A stretch of 64,000 nucleotides of DNA from Delphinapterus leucas (taxonomy: Eukaryota > Chordata > Mammalia > Artiodactyla > Monodontidae). Position 1 is the first letter of the stretch, and each line of letters begins with the position of its first letter. The notes under the pieces were generated by a model. The model had not been told where the DNA came from. It searched no databases and worked only from the letters and a program-made list of their open reading frames with translations. The translations under genes were made by a program, and so were the position numbers. Of this stretch, positions 1 to 10,582 are shown in pieces. Where the stretch lies: the NCBI RefSeq assembly GCF_002288925.2, contig NW_022098050.1, positions 3,346,760-3,410,759 on the forward strand. The letters run 5' to 3'.

Positions 1-193
1 GCACCTCAGTGCCAGAGCTGTCTCTGGATTCAGGGACTTTGAGCCTGAAAGCCTGGAGACATAGGCTTGGCTCTACACAACATCAAGCAAGTCAGGTGAC
101 CTCTCAGGCCTCATCCGTAGATGGGGGATTGGACTAGAATGTTCTGCTGGGGTGGGTCCTGGCAGCTCTAACGCTTTATGAGTAAACAGTCTC

Positions 194-296
194 CTGGGAC
201 AGTGGTTTTCAACTACTTGGGGGAGTTTTGGAAAAATACCAAGGCCCCAGATATTCAGATTTAAATGGCAGCCAAAGTTGAAAACCACTGTCCCAG
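194..296. repeat. 103-bp element with 21-bp perfect inverted ends
   Basis: Bases 194-214 and 276-296 are exact reverse complements (CTGGGACAGTGGTTTTCAACT). The CAGTGGTTTTCAACT part resembles hAT-Charlie terminal repeats, so this looks like a small non-autonomous hAT element or hairpin. Confidence 0.7.
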
Positions 297-489
297 AGCA
301 GTCTGCCCCAATGTTTAAAGGACATAGGAATCCCCTGGGGATCTTCTTAAAATATGGATTTTGATCTGCCAGCTTCGGATGGGTCCCAAGATTCTCCATT
401 TCCAACAGGCTTCCTGCTGGTGCTGAAACTGCTGGGCACTATTTTGAGTAAAAAGGTACTAAAGTTCTTCCCAAATTTGATCTTCTAAG

Positions 490-790
490 GCAGGTTCTCA
501 ACCTTTAGAGCATCAGAATCCAGCAGTCCTGCAGGTCCGGAAATCTGCATTTCTGATGTTGATGTTTCTGATCAGGGGACCATACTCTGAGATCCACTGC
601 TCTGAGACAATGGTCCTGGATCCTGGCTGCATATGAAAACCACCTGGGAAGCTTTTATAATGCCACTCACCTCCTCCAGCTGTCCCACATCAAACTAATT
701 GAATCAGAATCTCTAGGGTTGGACCAAGGCATGGCTAGGTTCTAAAAGATACTCAGGTGATTCTAATAAGTAGCAGGGGCGTGGGTGGGG
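490..790 (+). mobile_element. MER5A-like hAT-Charlie fragments
   Basis: Diverged copies of the familiar MER5A wording are visible: GAGCATCAGAATC, AAAACCACCTGGGAAGCTTTT, TGAATCAGAATCTCTAGGG and CAGGTGATTCTAAT. At least two overlapping or adjacent fragments seem present. Edges are approximate. Confidence 0.55.
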
Positions 791-814
791 AGAAGGGACC
801 CACTGCCCCTAGAT

Positions 815-1062
815 GGGTGATTCTCAAGGAGTTGGGGGGAGTGATTTTTCTCCTTCCTCTCCTCTCTCCAGGGGACATTTGACAACATCTGAAGACATTT
901 TTGGTTGTCACAAGTGGGAGTTGGGGGGAGATGTTACTGGCATCTAGTGGGTAAAAGCCAAGGCTCTGCTAAGCATCCTAGAGTACAAAAGATGGGACCC
1001 CAGGACGAATAATTATCTGACCCCAAATGTCCATTGTTCCAAGATTCAGAAACCTTGCCCTA
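815..1062 (+). mobile_element. MER20-like hAT-Charlie element
   Basis: Matches the MER20 pattern in order: GGGGACATTTGACAACATCTG, ATTTTTGGTTGTCACAA, TACTGGCATCTAGTGGGTA, CTAAGCATCCTA, AATTATCTGACCCCAAATGTC. It is nearly full length and diverged as expected of an old eutherian element. Confidence 0.75.
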
Positions 1063-1159
1063 GAGAATCCCAGGCTACACCCCAGATCTACTGAATCAGA
1101 AGCTGCATTTTTACCAAGTTTCCCAGGTGATTCCCAAGTTGGAGAAGCACTGCCTCAGA

Positions 1160-1304
1160 TCAGAGGCTCTCTCTTTAAGCACTTTGAAATGCCCTGAGAG
1201 GCTCATGAAAGCACCAAGTGCTGGGGCCCATCCCCAGAGTTTCTGATTCAGCAGGTCTGGGGTGGAGCCATGAATTTGCATTTGTAAAGATTTCCAGCTC
1301 CCCG
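1160..1304 (+). mobile_element. MER5A-like fragment
   Basis: Contains CCCCAGAGTTTCTGATTCAG, CAGGTCTGGGGTGGAG and GAATTTGCATTTGTAA, the core of MER5A. The copy lies next to an L1 insertion at 1328. Confidence 0.7.
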
Positions 1305-1327
1305 AACCACAACTAAGAACTAAGAAC

Positions 1328-1570
1328 ATATATACACTACCAAAAGTAAGGTAGATAGCTAGTGGGAAGCAGCCGCATAGCACAGGGAGATCAGCTCGGT
1401 GCTTTGGGACCGCCTGGAGGGGTGGGATAGGGAGGATGGGAGGGAGGGAGACGCAAGAGGGAAGAGATATGGGAACATATGTATATGTATAACTGATTCA
1501 CTTTGTTGTAGAGCAGAAACTGACACACCGTTGTAAAGCAATTGTACCCCAATAAAGATGTTAAAAAACA
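1328..1570 (+). mobile_element. 5'-truncated L1 3' UTR with 13-bp target-site duplication
   Basis: An L1 3' tail ends CCAATAAAGATGTTAAAAAA. It is flanked by AAGAACTAAGAAC at 1315-1327 and 1571-1583, a perfect 13-bp target-site duplication. Only about 243 bases were inserted. Confidence 0.85.
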
Positions 1571-2075
1571 AAGAACTAAGAACTACTATTTGCCCAACAA
1601 ATCCAGACTAAGGTAAAATAGCCAAATCCCTTCCAGTTTACAAACTGAGTGTTTGCCGACTACCGGAGTCGATGACAATGGAACTACGTCTGCCAGCTGA
1701 AAGACACAGAGATGCTCTCTGCAGGAATGTCCGGCCAATGTCAAAAACTCTGCTCAGTGCTACAGGGCAGATCCCTGAACTAAAGCAGCGGGATTACCCC
1801 GTACCTCTGCCAGCCTCCAGCTGCCTCAATGGCAATCCAAGAGAGAGACAAAAGTCTGAGGAAAGCCATGAGCTGTGAAGTCAACTCTAGCGTAGAGACT
1901 GAGGCTAGGTCTGCGCTGAGCCAGAGAAATAGGGATGAAGAGAACCCCTGAAAGCAAAACTGGCTGCTTATGCTTTACATTCGGGACATGGATGCTTCCT
2001 TAAAAATCCACTGTACGGACACCCCCTGCTCCTCCCAAAGCAGGCGCCTCCTGAGGGCTGGTGATATTCTCTTAC

Positions 2076-2252
2076 CAACACAGGAGGCTGGTCGGCCACT
2101 CCACGCCTTGTTGTCCATACACGTGACTGTCTGCTCCCCTTTCAATGTGTATCCTGGCGAGCAATAGTACTCACACCGGGAGTTAAAGTAGGCACCGTCG
2201 ACGCACTTAAACCCTCCATTTGCTGGCATGGCAAGGGTAGGACATCGCTTTT
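2076..2252 (-). CDS. SRPX: SRPX coding exon 4 (sushi/CCP domain 2)
   Basis: A 177-base exon encodes the second sushi module: KRCPTLAMPANGGFKC, then a YFNSRCEYYCSPGYTLKG block, then TVTCMDNKAWSGRPASCV. Six cysteines and the W-SG-P motif near the end are present. The acceptor is TTTCTCAG|AAAAGC (AG at 2254-2253). The donor is GTTG|GTAAGA (GT at 2075-2074), close to consensus. The last G would pair with AC of exon 5 to give the Asp that follows in the human protein. Exon 5 and everything downstream (HYR domain, third sushi, C-terminal domain, 3' UTR) are outside the window to the left. A solo LTR ends about 130 bases upstream of this acceptor in intron 3. Confidence 0.96.
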
Positions 2253-2384
2253 CTGAGAAAGAGAAAACCAGAGATTCAGTATTACTTAGATTTTGTTCAT
2301 GGAGTTTCAGAGTCCAGAAACTCTGAAAGCATAGGGTGAAGTTAATTGACATATAACTGATAAAAGTAGAGAAATGATAGATAG

Positions 2385-2853
2385 TGTAACCGAGCAGGAC
2401 CCTATGGGCCCTTCCCGGGGCAGACCCCTCCCCCATACCCTCTGCTGTAGCTCCGCTCTGAAGACCCAGATAATAGCATCGGATGCATATTCCCTGAGTT
2501 TGTCAGATGCTCAAACCACCGCCAAATGGAAGGAATTAACTACTTGATGATCATGAGCACGTAGCCCCCAGACCTTCCGGCGCCTAGAATGTTAACCTCC
2601 GTTTCCTCACCATCAGCCAATCAGAGAATTGTGTACAAGCTGAATTGTGTACCCTGCAACACCCCTCCCTCACCTGGCCTTTAAAAATGCTGTGCTGAAC
2701 CCTTTCAAGGAGTTGGTGGGGCGGTGGGTTTGGGCTCGAGCCACTCGTTCTCCTTGCTTGGTCCTGCAATAACCTTTCTCTGCTCCAAACTCCGATGTTT
2801 CGATTTGTTTGGCCTCACTGCGCATCAGGCACATGAACTTGCATTTGGTAACA
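2385..2853 (+). mobile_element. Solo LTR of an ERV1-class endogenous retrovirus
   Basis: The segment starts TGTAACCGAG and ends TTTGGTAACA, so it has TG...CA ends. It is flanked by ATAG and ATGG, an approximate 4-bp duplication typical of gammaretrovirus-like ERVs. A TATA-like TTTAAAAA lies near 2680 and an AATAAA-like CAATAACC near 2768. No gag, pol or env sequence adjoins it, so it is a solo LTR. It lies antisense in SRPX intron 3 and ends about 130 bases from the exon 4 acceptor. Confidence 0.7.
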
Positions 2854-3449
2854 ATGGTTGCATGTCGCACAGAAGGGACACAAAGTTTTACACCAGACTG
2901 GCTTGGGTTGGCATCCCAGCTAAACCACGGTCTTATGCTGGGCTCCTCAGAAAGAGACGCTGAGACCAGGATTTGTGTGCAAGTGATTAAGAAAGTGCTC
3001 CCAGGGGAGACCAGTGAAGGGTGGGGGAAGCAGGACGGGGGAGGGGAGGTAGCCGGCAAGGTAGCAACTCAGGCAAAGTCAGCCTCAGCCTGATTCCGCA
3101 GGGAAGATCTGGAGCGTGAGTGATGCCTGAGTCTGCCCTGCCTCCAGGCAGGGCAGCTGGGCTTTCCTAATCCTTTACCAGTCAGTACTGGGCAGCTACA
3201 GGCTGCCCATGGGGAATGCTCTCCCTGTCAGAACAAAGAAAGCAGTCCTCTGAAGGCGCAGAGCCTCTTCTTCCTTGGTAGGAGATCAACCGAAGGTGCA
3301 AGTCATTAAGAGCAAAGCGCCCAGAAGCTGGGGGATGGACACACAGAACTGGTAGCAGGGCATCCAGGGACATATGGGGGAAGCACTGAAAGTGTTCACT
3401 ATAGTCACCCAGAGGCGTAGTCTGCCTAGACTGGATCACGCGGCTGCAG

Positions 3450-3560
3450 ACCCCAACCTCAGTTTCCCAACAATAAAGTAATGGCACCCATATCAATAGC
3501 ATTGTTGCAAAAATTGCATATATGTGAAATGCTTGGCACACAGCAGGCGCTCCATCATGA
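3450..3560 (+). mobile_element. MIR fragment
   Basis: Contains CTCAGTTTCCCAACAATAAA and GTGAAATGCTTGGCACACAGCAGGCGCTC in order, the 3' half of a MIR SINE. Confidence 0.65.
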
Positions 3561-4193
3561 TAGCTTTTTTGAACAGCAATGGCATCTAAAATGCACTTCA
3601 ACGATGCTGTGTCACTTGCAGTTTCCCAAATGAGACGACTTTCCAGGAAGCTAAAAGTCAGCCCCTGAAATGTGCTTCCAACCTCCTCCCCTGAGGCACA
3701 GCGCCTTTCATGGAATCAGCATCCTTCCGCGGTAATTCTCTCCTCGCCTCCCTAAGTTCCACTCCTTGGGAAGACGCTTGTGTCTACTACCAGGACTCCA
3801 TGGCAGAGCACCATTCTTATGGTCGGTTTTACACGTCTGTCTCTAATGCTATTCTGTGGGACCCCTGATGGCAGATGACCCTTGATGGCAGAGTGTGTCT
3901 TTACCTGTGTGTCTTGTTTGTTTTTCAGTCCCCAAACCCTTTGCTGGGGCCAGCACTTTGCTAAACAGACCTCTGTTCTCTCCCCCTTTCCAAACAGCTG
4001 ATCGCACCCCTCTGTCTGAAATGTGTCATCTTACTTCCACCATATCTTAGGAACTAACGCATGGCTTCTGCTCACAAGGGGAGTTTTTCTCATCAAAGAC
4101 CACAAAGCATTCAGTAAAAATCCCTGATCTCAGAGCAAAAGAACTTTGGCCCCGAATGGCCCCGAGGCCACAACATGGGGCCGGGCTACTCAC

Positions 4194-4385
4194 GCTTGCA
4201 GATGACCTTGTCCGACCACCGTCTGTTTGACTGGCAGATCAGCTGGGAAGAGCCATGCAGCTCGTAGCCCTTCTGGCAGCGAATGTCACACCTGGTTCCC
4301 AGGGCTGTTTTGTAGTATCCTCCCTGAGGGGCCCTGCAGTACACATCCCCGTACTTCACCTTGATGGGGGAGCACCACGGGGTAT
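4194..4385 (-). CDS. SRPX: SRPX coding exon 3 (sushi/CCP domain 1)
   Basis: A 192-base exon encodes exactly one sushi (complement control protein) module. It starts DTPWCSPIKVKYGDVYC and continues through the CDIRCQKGYELHGSS block to WSDKVICK. The usual sushi Cys and Trp positions are visible, together with an extra cysteine pair (six cysteines in all), as in SRPX family modules. Sushi modules are extracellular binding folds closed by disulfides. The acceptor is CTGTAG|AT (AG at 4387-4386). The donor is AAGC|GTGAGT (GT at 4193-4192), a near-consensus site. Phase is 1 at both ends; the final C plus AA of exon 4 makes Gln, giving ICKQKRCP. The open frame has no internal stop, so the exon looks functional. 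Confidence 0.96.
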
Positions 4386-4574
4386 CTACAGGTAGCAGAA
4401 ACAAAGGAGAGGAGAAATAGCAAGTGACATCTTCAGAAAATGTGTCTCTTCACTCTCGAAGTCCCTGGCTGGCTGCATTCCAGATTTTGGACCTCCAAAT
4501 TGTGCCCCATGTCTTTTAAGTTGTCTCTGGGTGGGGAGGTTATGATCATGGGAGTAGGCGTCAGACATATACGA

Positions 4575-4765
4575 ATATGGGTCCAGGTTCCTCCATTAGT
4601 AGCTGTGTGATCTTGGACAAGTTACTTAACCTCTCTGAGTCAATACCTCTACCTATGTCATAGGACTCTTACAAGTCCTCTTACAAGGACTGAAAAAACA
4701 ACGCATATCAAGCGTCTAGCACAGTGCCTAGCACACAGTGAACGTTCAATGAATGCTTGTTCTTT
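4575..4765 (+). mobile_element. MIR element
   Basis: Shows AGCTGTGTGATCTTGGACAAGTTACTTAACC followed by the GCACAGTGCCTAGCACACAGT end typical of MIR, nearly full core. Confidence 0.8.
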
Positions 4766-5907
4766 TGAATATTTCCCTTAACTAGATACATAATTCCCTT
4801 GAGAGCAACTGTTACCATTGTGAACCTTAACCCCAGCCATCCATACAGAGTGGCGGGGGAGTCAATAATTGGTTAATTTAGATTTTTTTCCAAGTCTGTA
4901 TCATATTCACTGTAAAAGCATTTAATACGATCCTAATCGATGTGAACGAAGCAACAATTTGCGGGGTTTCGCCACAGGATATAATTTGGGCTTAACGTCA
5001 CAGAACAATTTCTCCCCATTGGGAAGCTACCTCCTTTTTCAGATGCCCCCAGTTAAGCCCCATTTAGGTAAGAGATGACACCCTTCTCCAGTGGCAAAGT
5101 TCCAGGGGGTTTTGATTTTGGTCTCGTGGTTGCCCAGAGCACAGCTTAGGGTGACACTATCAAAGCAGAACCTCTCCCCTGGGCCTTTGGAAGGTGTCGC
5201 TGAGGGCCATAAAATTAGTAGGGCAAGACTAGCTCCTCGAAAGCTCCCACAGTGGCCACCGTGCAGTCAATGAGGACCAGAGACTGGCTCCCTTAAGCCT
5301 GTCAGGCTCTCCACGCCTTGAACAGGAACCCCCTCCCTAGGGCTGCCAGCTTCTCCCTCCACCCCAGCACCTGAGCTGACGGTGAGTGAAGCTCGTGCGC
5401 CATCATGTGGCCAAGAAGGAGGAAATCCCCTGTTTGACTTTGCCAGGAATTCTCTTCTGATGATGTGTTTCTGGCTGCTTCTCAGCCATGAAAACCAACA
5501 GTTCTGTCCAGGTCTCGTGCATGGACTGGTTTTTTTGTTTGTTTGTTTGTTTTTTACTTATGTGCTTTGACATCTCCTTTGCCTAATATTTTCATCATAT
5601 AATGTTTTGCAGACAGCTTCAAGTGGGTGCTACCGTCGGGACTCAAGCAGTATTTCCTGGACTTTCTGGGGGGAAGTGATGCCCCACGCTTAGCCTACAG
5701 CTGATTAAGTTTGATCTCTTGGATGCAGTCTTGCAAGAGCTTACTCTAGGCCTCCAGGCCTTCCTTGAACAAAGTTTCCTTCCTCTTGGGTTTATACATC
5801 TAGTCTGTATATGCTAACATTTTTAAATGAGAAAAAATCTGGACCCTGAAGTAAAGTACAAAACAGTATACATATCTCCATTATTTTCCTCTAAGTATAA
5901 AAGAATT

Positions 5908-6225
5908 TTTAAAATTTATTTATTTTTGGCTGCGTTGGGTCTTCGTTGCTATACGCGGGCTTTCTCTAGTTGTGGCAAGCGGGGGCTACTCTTCGTTGCG
6001 GTGCGCGGGCTTCTCATTGCGGTGGTTTCTCTTGTTGCGGAGCATGGGCTCTAGGCGCACGGGCTTCAGTAGTTGTGGCTCACGGGCTCTAGAGCACAGG
6101 CTCAGTAGTTGTGGCGCACGGGTTTAGTTGCTCCGGGCATGTGGGATCTTCCCGGACCAGGGCTCGAACCTGTGTCCCCTGCATTGGCAGGTGGATTCTT
6201 AACCACTGCGCCACCAGGGAAGTCC
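5908..6225 (-). mobile_element. CHR-type tRNA-derived SINE, long form
   Basis: Reverse orientation: the A-rich tail is at the left (TTTTAAAATTTATTTATTTTTGGC) and the tRNA-like head (CACCAGGGAAGTCC) at the right. It is flanked by a perfect 12-bp duplication TATAAAAGAATT at 5896-5907 and 6226-6237. Confidence 0.93.
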
Positions 6226-6588
6226 TATAAAAGAATTATTGAACTAATTTTAAATGTTTCAGTTCTTTCTTTGGTGATGGCTCCAGGTAAGCCATGAAGC
6301 TAAGAGATTTCAAGATCACAGTTTGGGGTATGTTTGCTTAGCACTGCCAAGTTGTGGATATTTCTTCTATAATCAAAAGTCCTTAAGATAAATTCTGGAA
6401 AAATCCATACATGCCTACCATTCAAATTAAACTAACATTTGGAACCTACTGGCTTCTATGACTACTAGAAGTGAGGTATATTTCTCTCCCCCTCTCTCTT
6501 TCTGCCTGTCTTTTCCAACTGTAGTAGGAAAGACCACCCACAAGGAAACTCCAAAATGCACTTGGTGTTTTCAAGCTCAAAGAAGCAC

Positions 6589-6801
6589 TTTTTTTTTTTT
6601 TTTTTTTTTGCGGTACGAGGGCCTCTCACCACTGGGGCCTCCCCCGCTGTGGAGCACAGGCCCCGGACGCACAGGCTCAGCGGCCATGGCTCACGGGCCC
6701 AGCCGCTCCTCGGCATGTGGGATCTTCCCGGACTGGGGCACGAACCCGCGTCCCCTGCATCGGCAGGCGGACTCTCAACCACTGCGCCACCAGGGAAGCC
6801 C
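6589..6801 (-). mobile_element. CHR-type SINE, short GC-rich form
   Basis: A T-tract of about 20 bases is followed by GCGGTACGAGGGCCTCTCAC and ends in the head CACCAGGGAAGCCC. The long pure tail suggests a young copy. I could not find a convincing target-site duplication. Confidence 0.9.
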
Positions 6802-7682
6802 TCACGGTGTTAAATCTTAAAAGTCATCTGTCGCCTGACCTCTTTGTCTTTGTCCTTTCCCCCACCCCTTCCTCCTAACTTCTCCACTGCCTCACTTCCT
6901 CTTAGTTTCCCTGTCTGCCCTATTCCCCTGCTGGACTGCAAGGCTTCTGTGCTTCCCCAGCTCTAGCCTCTTCTTCTCTTGCCAACTGGTCCCCTTCACT
7001 ACCCTTTTGTCACCATCTCACAGGCCAAACTGTGAAATCCTTGATTGAGAACTGGGCTCCAGAGAGAGAAAATGAAATCCCCATTGGAGAGGGCAGAAGG
7101 GTGATGAGGTGAGAATGAATACGGGAGACCCAGAGGGAGACAATGAAAACAGTGAGCTAGTGGAGTATGGTGGGTACTGGGCAGAGTCAAGAGGCCTGGG
7201 CAGATATTATCTATCATCTCCTAGTAACCTGGACAATTCAAAAAAATTTTCAGGGACCCACATTCATAGTCTATACAAGAGAGGAATGGATGAGATTATT
7301 TTCAAAGTCCCATCTACAATGGTTATTTTTATTCTGATTAAATTTTATATTTATATCGGTGCTAAAATGTCAAAATAAAAAAGGTCCCATCTAGCTTTGA
7401 AGTTGTATGATTCAAATTCTTATTCCTCTCTGATCTCCTACCCCTCTCACACCCATGCCTCCTACTTCCTTAATCCTTCTGACTGATAACTTTGGGTAGT
7501 CTCTTGTAAACCTTTCAGCTAAAGGCAAATCCTCTTTACATTCTGGGTCCTGATCACAATTCCACAGAGGTACAAACTGGAAGAGCGTCCAATTCTCTAC
7601 TTGTTTTTCGCTCAAATGTTGAAAACACTCACATCCTCCAGCTTCTGGACTTTGGCGTGAGTTTAGGAGGGGCACGATTTTA

Positions 7683-7986
7683 TTTTTTCATTTTTAAATT
7701 TATTTATTTATTTTTGGCTGCGTTGGGTCTTCGTTGGGGTGTGCAGGCTTCTCAGTGTGGTGGCTTCTCTTGTTGCGGAGCATGGGCTCTAGGTGCGCGG
7801 GCTTCAGTAGTTGTGGCACACGGGATCAGCAGTTGTGGCTTGCGGGCTCTAGAGCACAGGCTCAGTAGTTGTGGTGCACGGGCTTAGCTGTTCTGTGGCA
7901 TGTGGGATCTTCCTGGACCAGGGCTCGAACCTGTGTCCCCAGCATTGGCAGGCGGATTCTTAACCACTGTGCCACCAGGGAAGCCC
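7683..7986 (-). mobile_element. CHR-type SINE, long form
   Basis: Reverse-oriented copy with a perfect 16-bp target-site duplication GAGGGGCACGATTTTA at 7667-7682 and 7987-8002. Confidence 0.95.
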
Positions 7987-8649
7987 GAGGGGCACGATTT
8001 TAGAGTAAACTAATATGAGGCGGCAGACCTGCAATTCTTAGCACACACACATTATGGTTGTCTTTTCCACAAATGTGCCCAGGACAAATATTTAAGGCAG
8101 CAGGTCCATTAGAGAATGACCTGCATATACATATATTACAAATTCGCATTATTTCAGTACAACCATGCAATTAGCAGATTTTTTTTACTCAGCTATTTTG
8201 AGTCTTCAAATCCTTCCAGCAGAGCTGCCTACGCATCCAAGAGCTGTGCTGTTGTCAACATATGGGGGGAAAAAATCTTGTTTTTATTTATTCGCAAAAG
8301 GAATTTCTTTTGGATTACTTTCCAAGACAAACCTTTGGAAGATATTTTGACATTTTAACAGCCCTGCAGTGATAATAATTAAAAATTCAGTGAGTGACTT
8401 GAATTTGAAGTGCATGCAAATAGCATGAGTTAAAAGTGAATTAGCGAAACATTTAACATAGAGGTTTCGAGAAAGGAAGCGCTTATGCTGCTTCAATTAA
8501 GACAGGGTTTATTTAGGGAGACATCTAAATCGATTATTCAGGAAAACTTTTTCATCTCCCTGGGCCATTGTGGAGCTCCTGGGGTAAGCAGTGTCATGTA
8601 GCAGACCAAGGAGCTACTAGTGAACTCTGAATGTTGAGCTAAAACATCT

Positions 8650-8850
8650 GGATTTCAGACTCAAACATACCGTTTGCTAGCTGTGTGAGTTTGCGCAAGT
8701 CACCTCCCCTCTCTAATCTGCGGTTCCTTCATCTGTAAATAATAACAACATATCTCTACGCTCCTTCCTCCTTCCCTCAATTAGTGTGAAGACAGGATGG
8801 CATTCCAAGTAAAAGAATCAAAAGCAGTGCTTGCCACATTAAATGTCGGT
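8650..8850 (+). mobile_element. MIR element
   Basis: Contains CTAGCTGTGTGAGTTTGCGC, the CTTCATCTGTAAATAATAA motif and a diverged 3' end; a typical MIR core. Confidence 0.7.
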
Positions 8851-9289
8851 TACACTTCACTTTCTTTTTTCTTTGATAAATTTTATAAATTATCAATTTA
8901 ATTCAAAAAAAACATTTACTGAGTATGTGCCAGACACTGTATAGGGGCCTAAGGATCTAGAACTAATCTCCCAATGGACAATGGTTTGCCTCTAAGTTTT
9001 AAAACTAAAAAAAAATGACAATGAAAACAATTTCCTAAGAAGTATTTATCCTTAAACATTCCAGGTAAACTCTAGGCCAGGCACATATTTTCCTACATCT
9101 GGTTTACCTTCCACACTTGCAGTGCTGCGAAGCGAGGATGAACATTGAGAACAGTAATCTGAGGGCGCTATATAACCCCCCTTGGACATGTGAAGGGTCA
9201 CACGTGCACGCGTGTGTTTTAGGAAGATTTTTCAATAAGGGACTCGAAAAAAAAAGATTTTTCAGAACTCTCAATTAAGAAGTGTTAGG

Positions 9290-9383
9290 TATGTATACGT
9301 ATAGCTGATTCACTTTGTTATAAAGCAGAAACTAACACGCCGTTGTAAAGCAATTATACTCCAAGAAAGATGTTAAAAAAAAA
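9290..9383 (+). mobile_element. 94-bp L1 3' end with 10-bp duplication
   Basis: Only the last part of an L1 3' UTR (GCTGATTCACTTTGTTATAA to GATGTTAAAAAAAAAA) was inserted. It is flanked by AAGTGTTAGG at 9280-9289 and 9384-9393. Confidence 0.85.
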
Positions 9384-10522
9384 AAGTGTTAGGAATCAGA
9401 ATACCACCTTACCCCAAACATCTAATTAACAAGTTTGTGCTTTGCTGGATTGGTTAATTCCTGAGGCAGTAATGTAGGAGCTGTGGATAGGAATGAGTAT
9501 CTGTATTCACAGGTCATAAGCAAACGTGGAACATGGTGGGAAACACCTGGACATAGACACCAGTCATTATATTAGCAAGGTTGTTCACTTGTGTGGAAAA
9601 CAACTGAAGGACTCTCTCCAACCAAAGGCTGACCAGTACTACCCTGATTCTCTTATAACTCAGACATACCACAACAGAGCAGGGGAGTGTCCTCCTGCCA
9701 GAACGCAGATACATTTCCTGGGCAAAATGCCACAATAGAACTTTATTAATCAATTGTCTTCAAATTATTTCTCAACTGTAAAAGGAACTGAATTCAGAGA
9801 GAAATAATCTAAATTTACCCTCACTTTTCTCAGGGCTCCCAAAGCTTCAGAGAAACGACTCACCATTAGAAAATATTTATGGACATACTTACCTGAGCCT
9901 GCATAGAAGGTTCTTGTTTAGGCTTTTTATACCTGCTGGAGGGGGTGGATTGCTGGAAATGTGTAGAGATGGAGTTCTTTATCATAAAAGTTTCATTGGG
10001 CAACACACTTTACTCATCATTTCAGGAGCCAAGCCAGACTCAGAAAGAGCACGATGAAATGAGCTTATGAAAATCAAGTTTTCTCGTTCCTCATTCATCT
10101 CAGTACATTATCAGCACTGGGTCCAGATCTGACCTTGCATGGTTTACTCTGGACGATTCTGGCTGTAATGTATGAATCAGGCAGAACTCATGGCTTGATT
10201 TTCACTTTCATCAGCTAGAGCTTGGCTTTGCAGAAGTAAGGACAGTAAAGAAACTGATGAGAATAAAATGACAACTGGGGTGCTGAAGGACAGCACTTCA
10301 GAGATTTCCAAATGCTTTTTGTTTTCTTTCATTTGTTTTTCTGTATTTTCTTTCAAGTGGGAGCGTATGCATATTAATTTTAAAACATTTTGTTTTCTCG
10401 ACAGGTAATTAGAACTTAAAATGTGTTGTCTGGTCACTTTATCATAGTCTGCTCTGCAGGGCAAAAAGGAAAGTCCTCCTGGCATCAGCAGGTCTTCGTT
10501 AGCACATAAGCAAAGCATTCAC

Positions 10523-10582
10523 CTTTATATCTAGCGTGTGAATACGCGACTTCATCGTCTTCTAGTGGTGAGTCTCCAGATC
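10523..10582 (-). CDS. SRPX: SRPX coding exon 2 (acidic linker)
   Basis: A 60-base exon encodes the linker between the signal peptide and the first sushi domain, reading GSGDSPLEDDEVAYSHARYK across the junctions. It matches the family at this position (PLEDDEV then YSH and RYK). The acceptor is a good pyrimidine tract ending TTGTAG (AG at 10584-10583) and the donor is AAAG|GTGAAT. Both ends are phase 1: the last G combines with AT of exon 3 to make Asp. Because the exon is 60 bases and symmetric, skipping it would remove 20 residues without a frameshift. The GTGAAT donor is weaker than those of exons 3 and 4, which would fit variable inclusion, but that is inference. Confidence 0.94.

Larger units (their letters stand above)
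1..2075 (-). other. SRPX: SRPX intron 4 (5' part)
   Basis: This begins with the exon 4 donor GTAAGA and runs off the left edge. It holds mostly old hAT-type DNA transposon remnants (MER5A- and MER20-like), a short inverted repeat and a small L1 insertion. About 1584-2070 shows no recognisable element and no coding exon. Confidence 0.85.
2253..4193 (-). other. SRPX: SRPX intron 3
   Basis: A 1941-base intron bounded by GTGAGT and TTTCTCAG. It contains the solo LTR (2385-2853), a MIR fragment (about 3450-3560) and otherwise sequence I cannot assign. Confidence 0.93.
4386..10522 (-). other. SRPX: SRPX intron 2
   Basis: A 6137-base intron bounded by GTGAAT and CTGTAG. It holds two MIRs, three CHR-type SINEs and one tiny L1. 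The stretches 4770-5895, 6240-6585, 6805-7665, 8005-8640, 8855-9278 and 9394-10520 show nothing recognisable apart from simple AT-rich sequence. Confidence 0.93.

Noticed and set aside
1..2075. SRPX exon 5 within the window
   Set aside because: No sequence matching the start of the HYR-domain exon with an acceptor was found on the minus strand.
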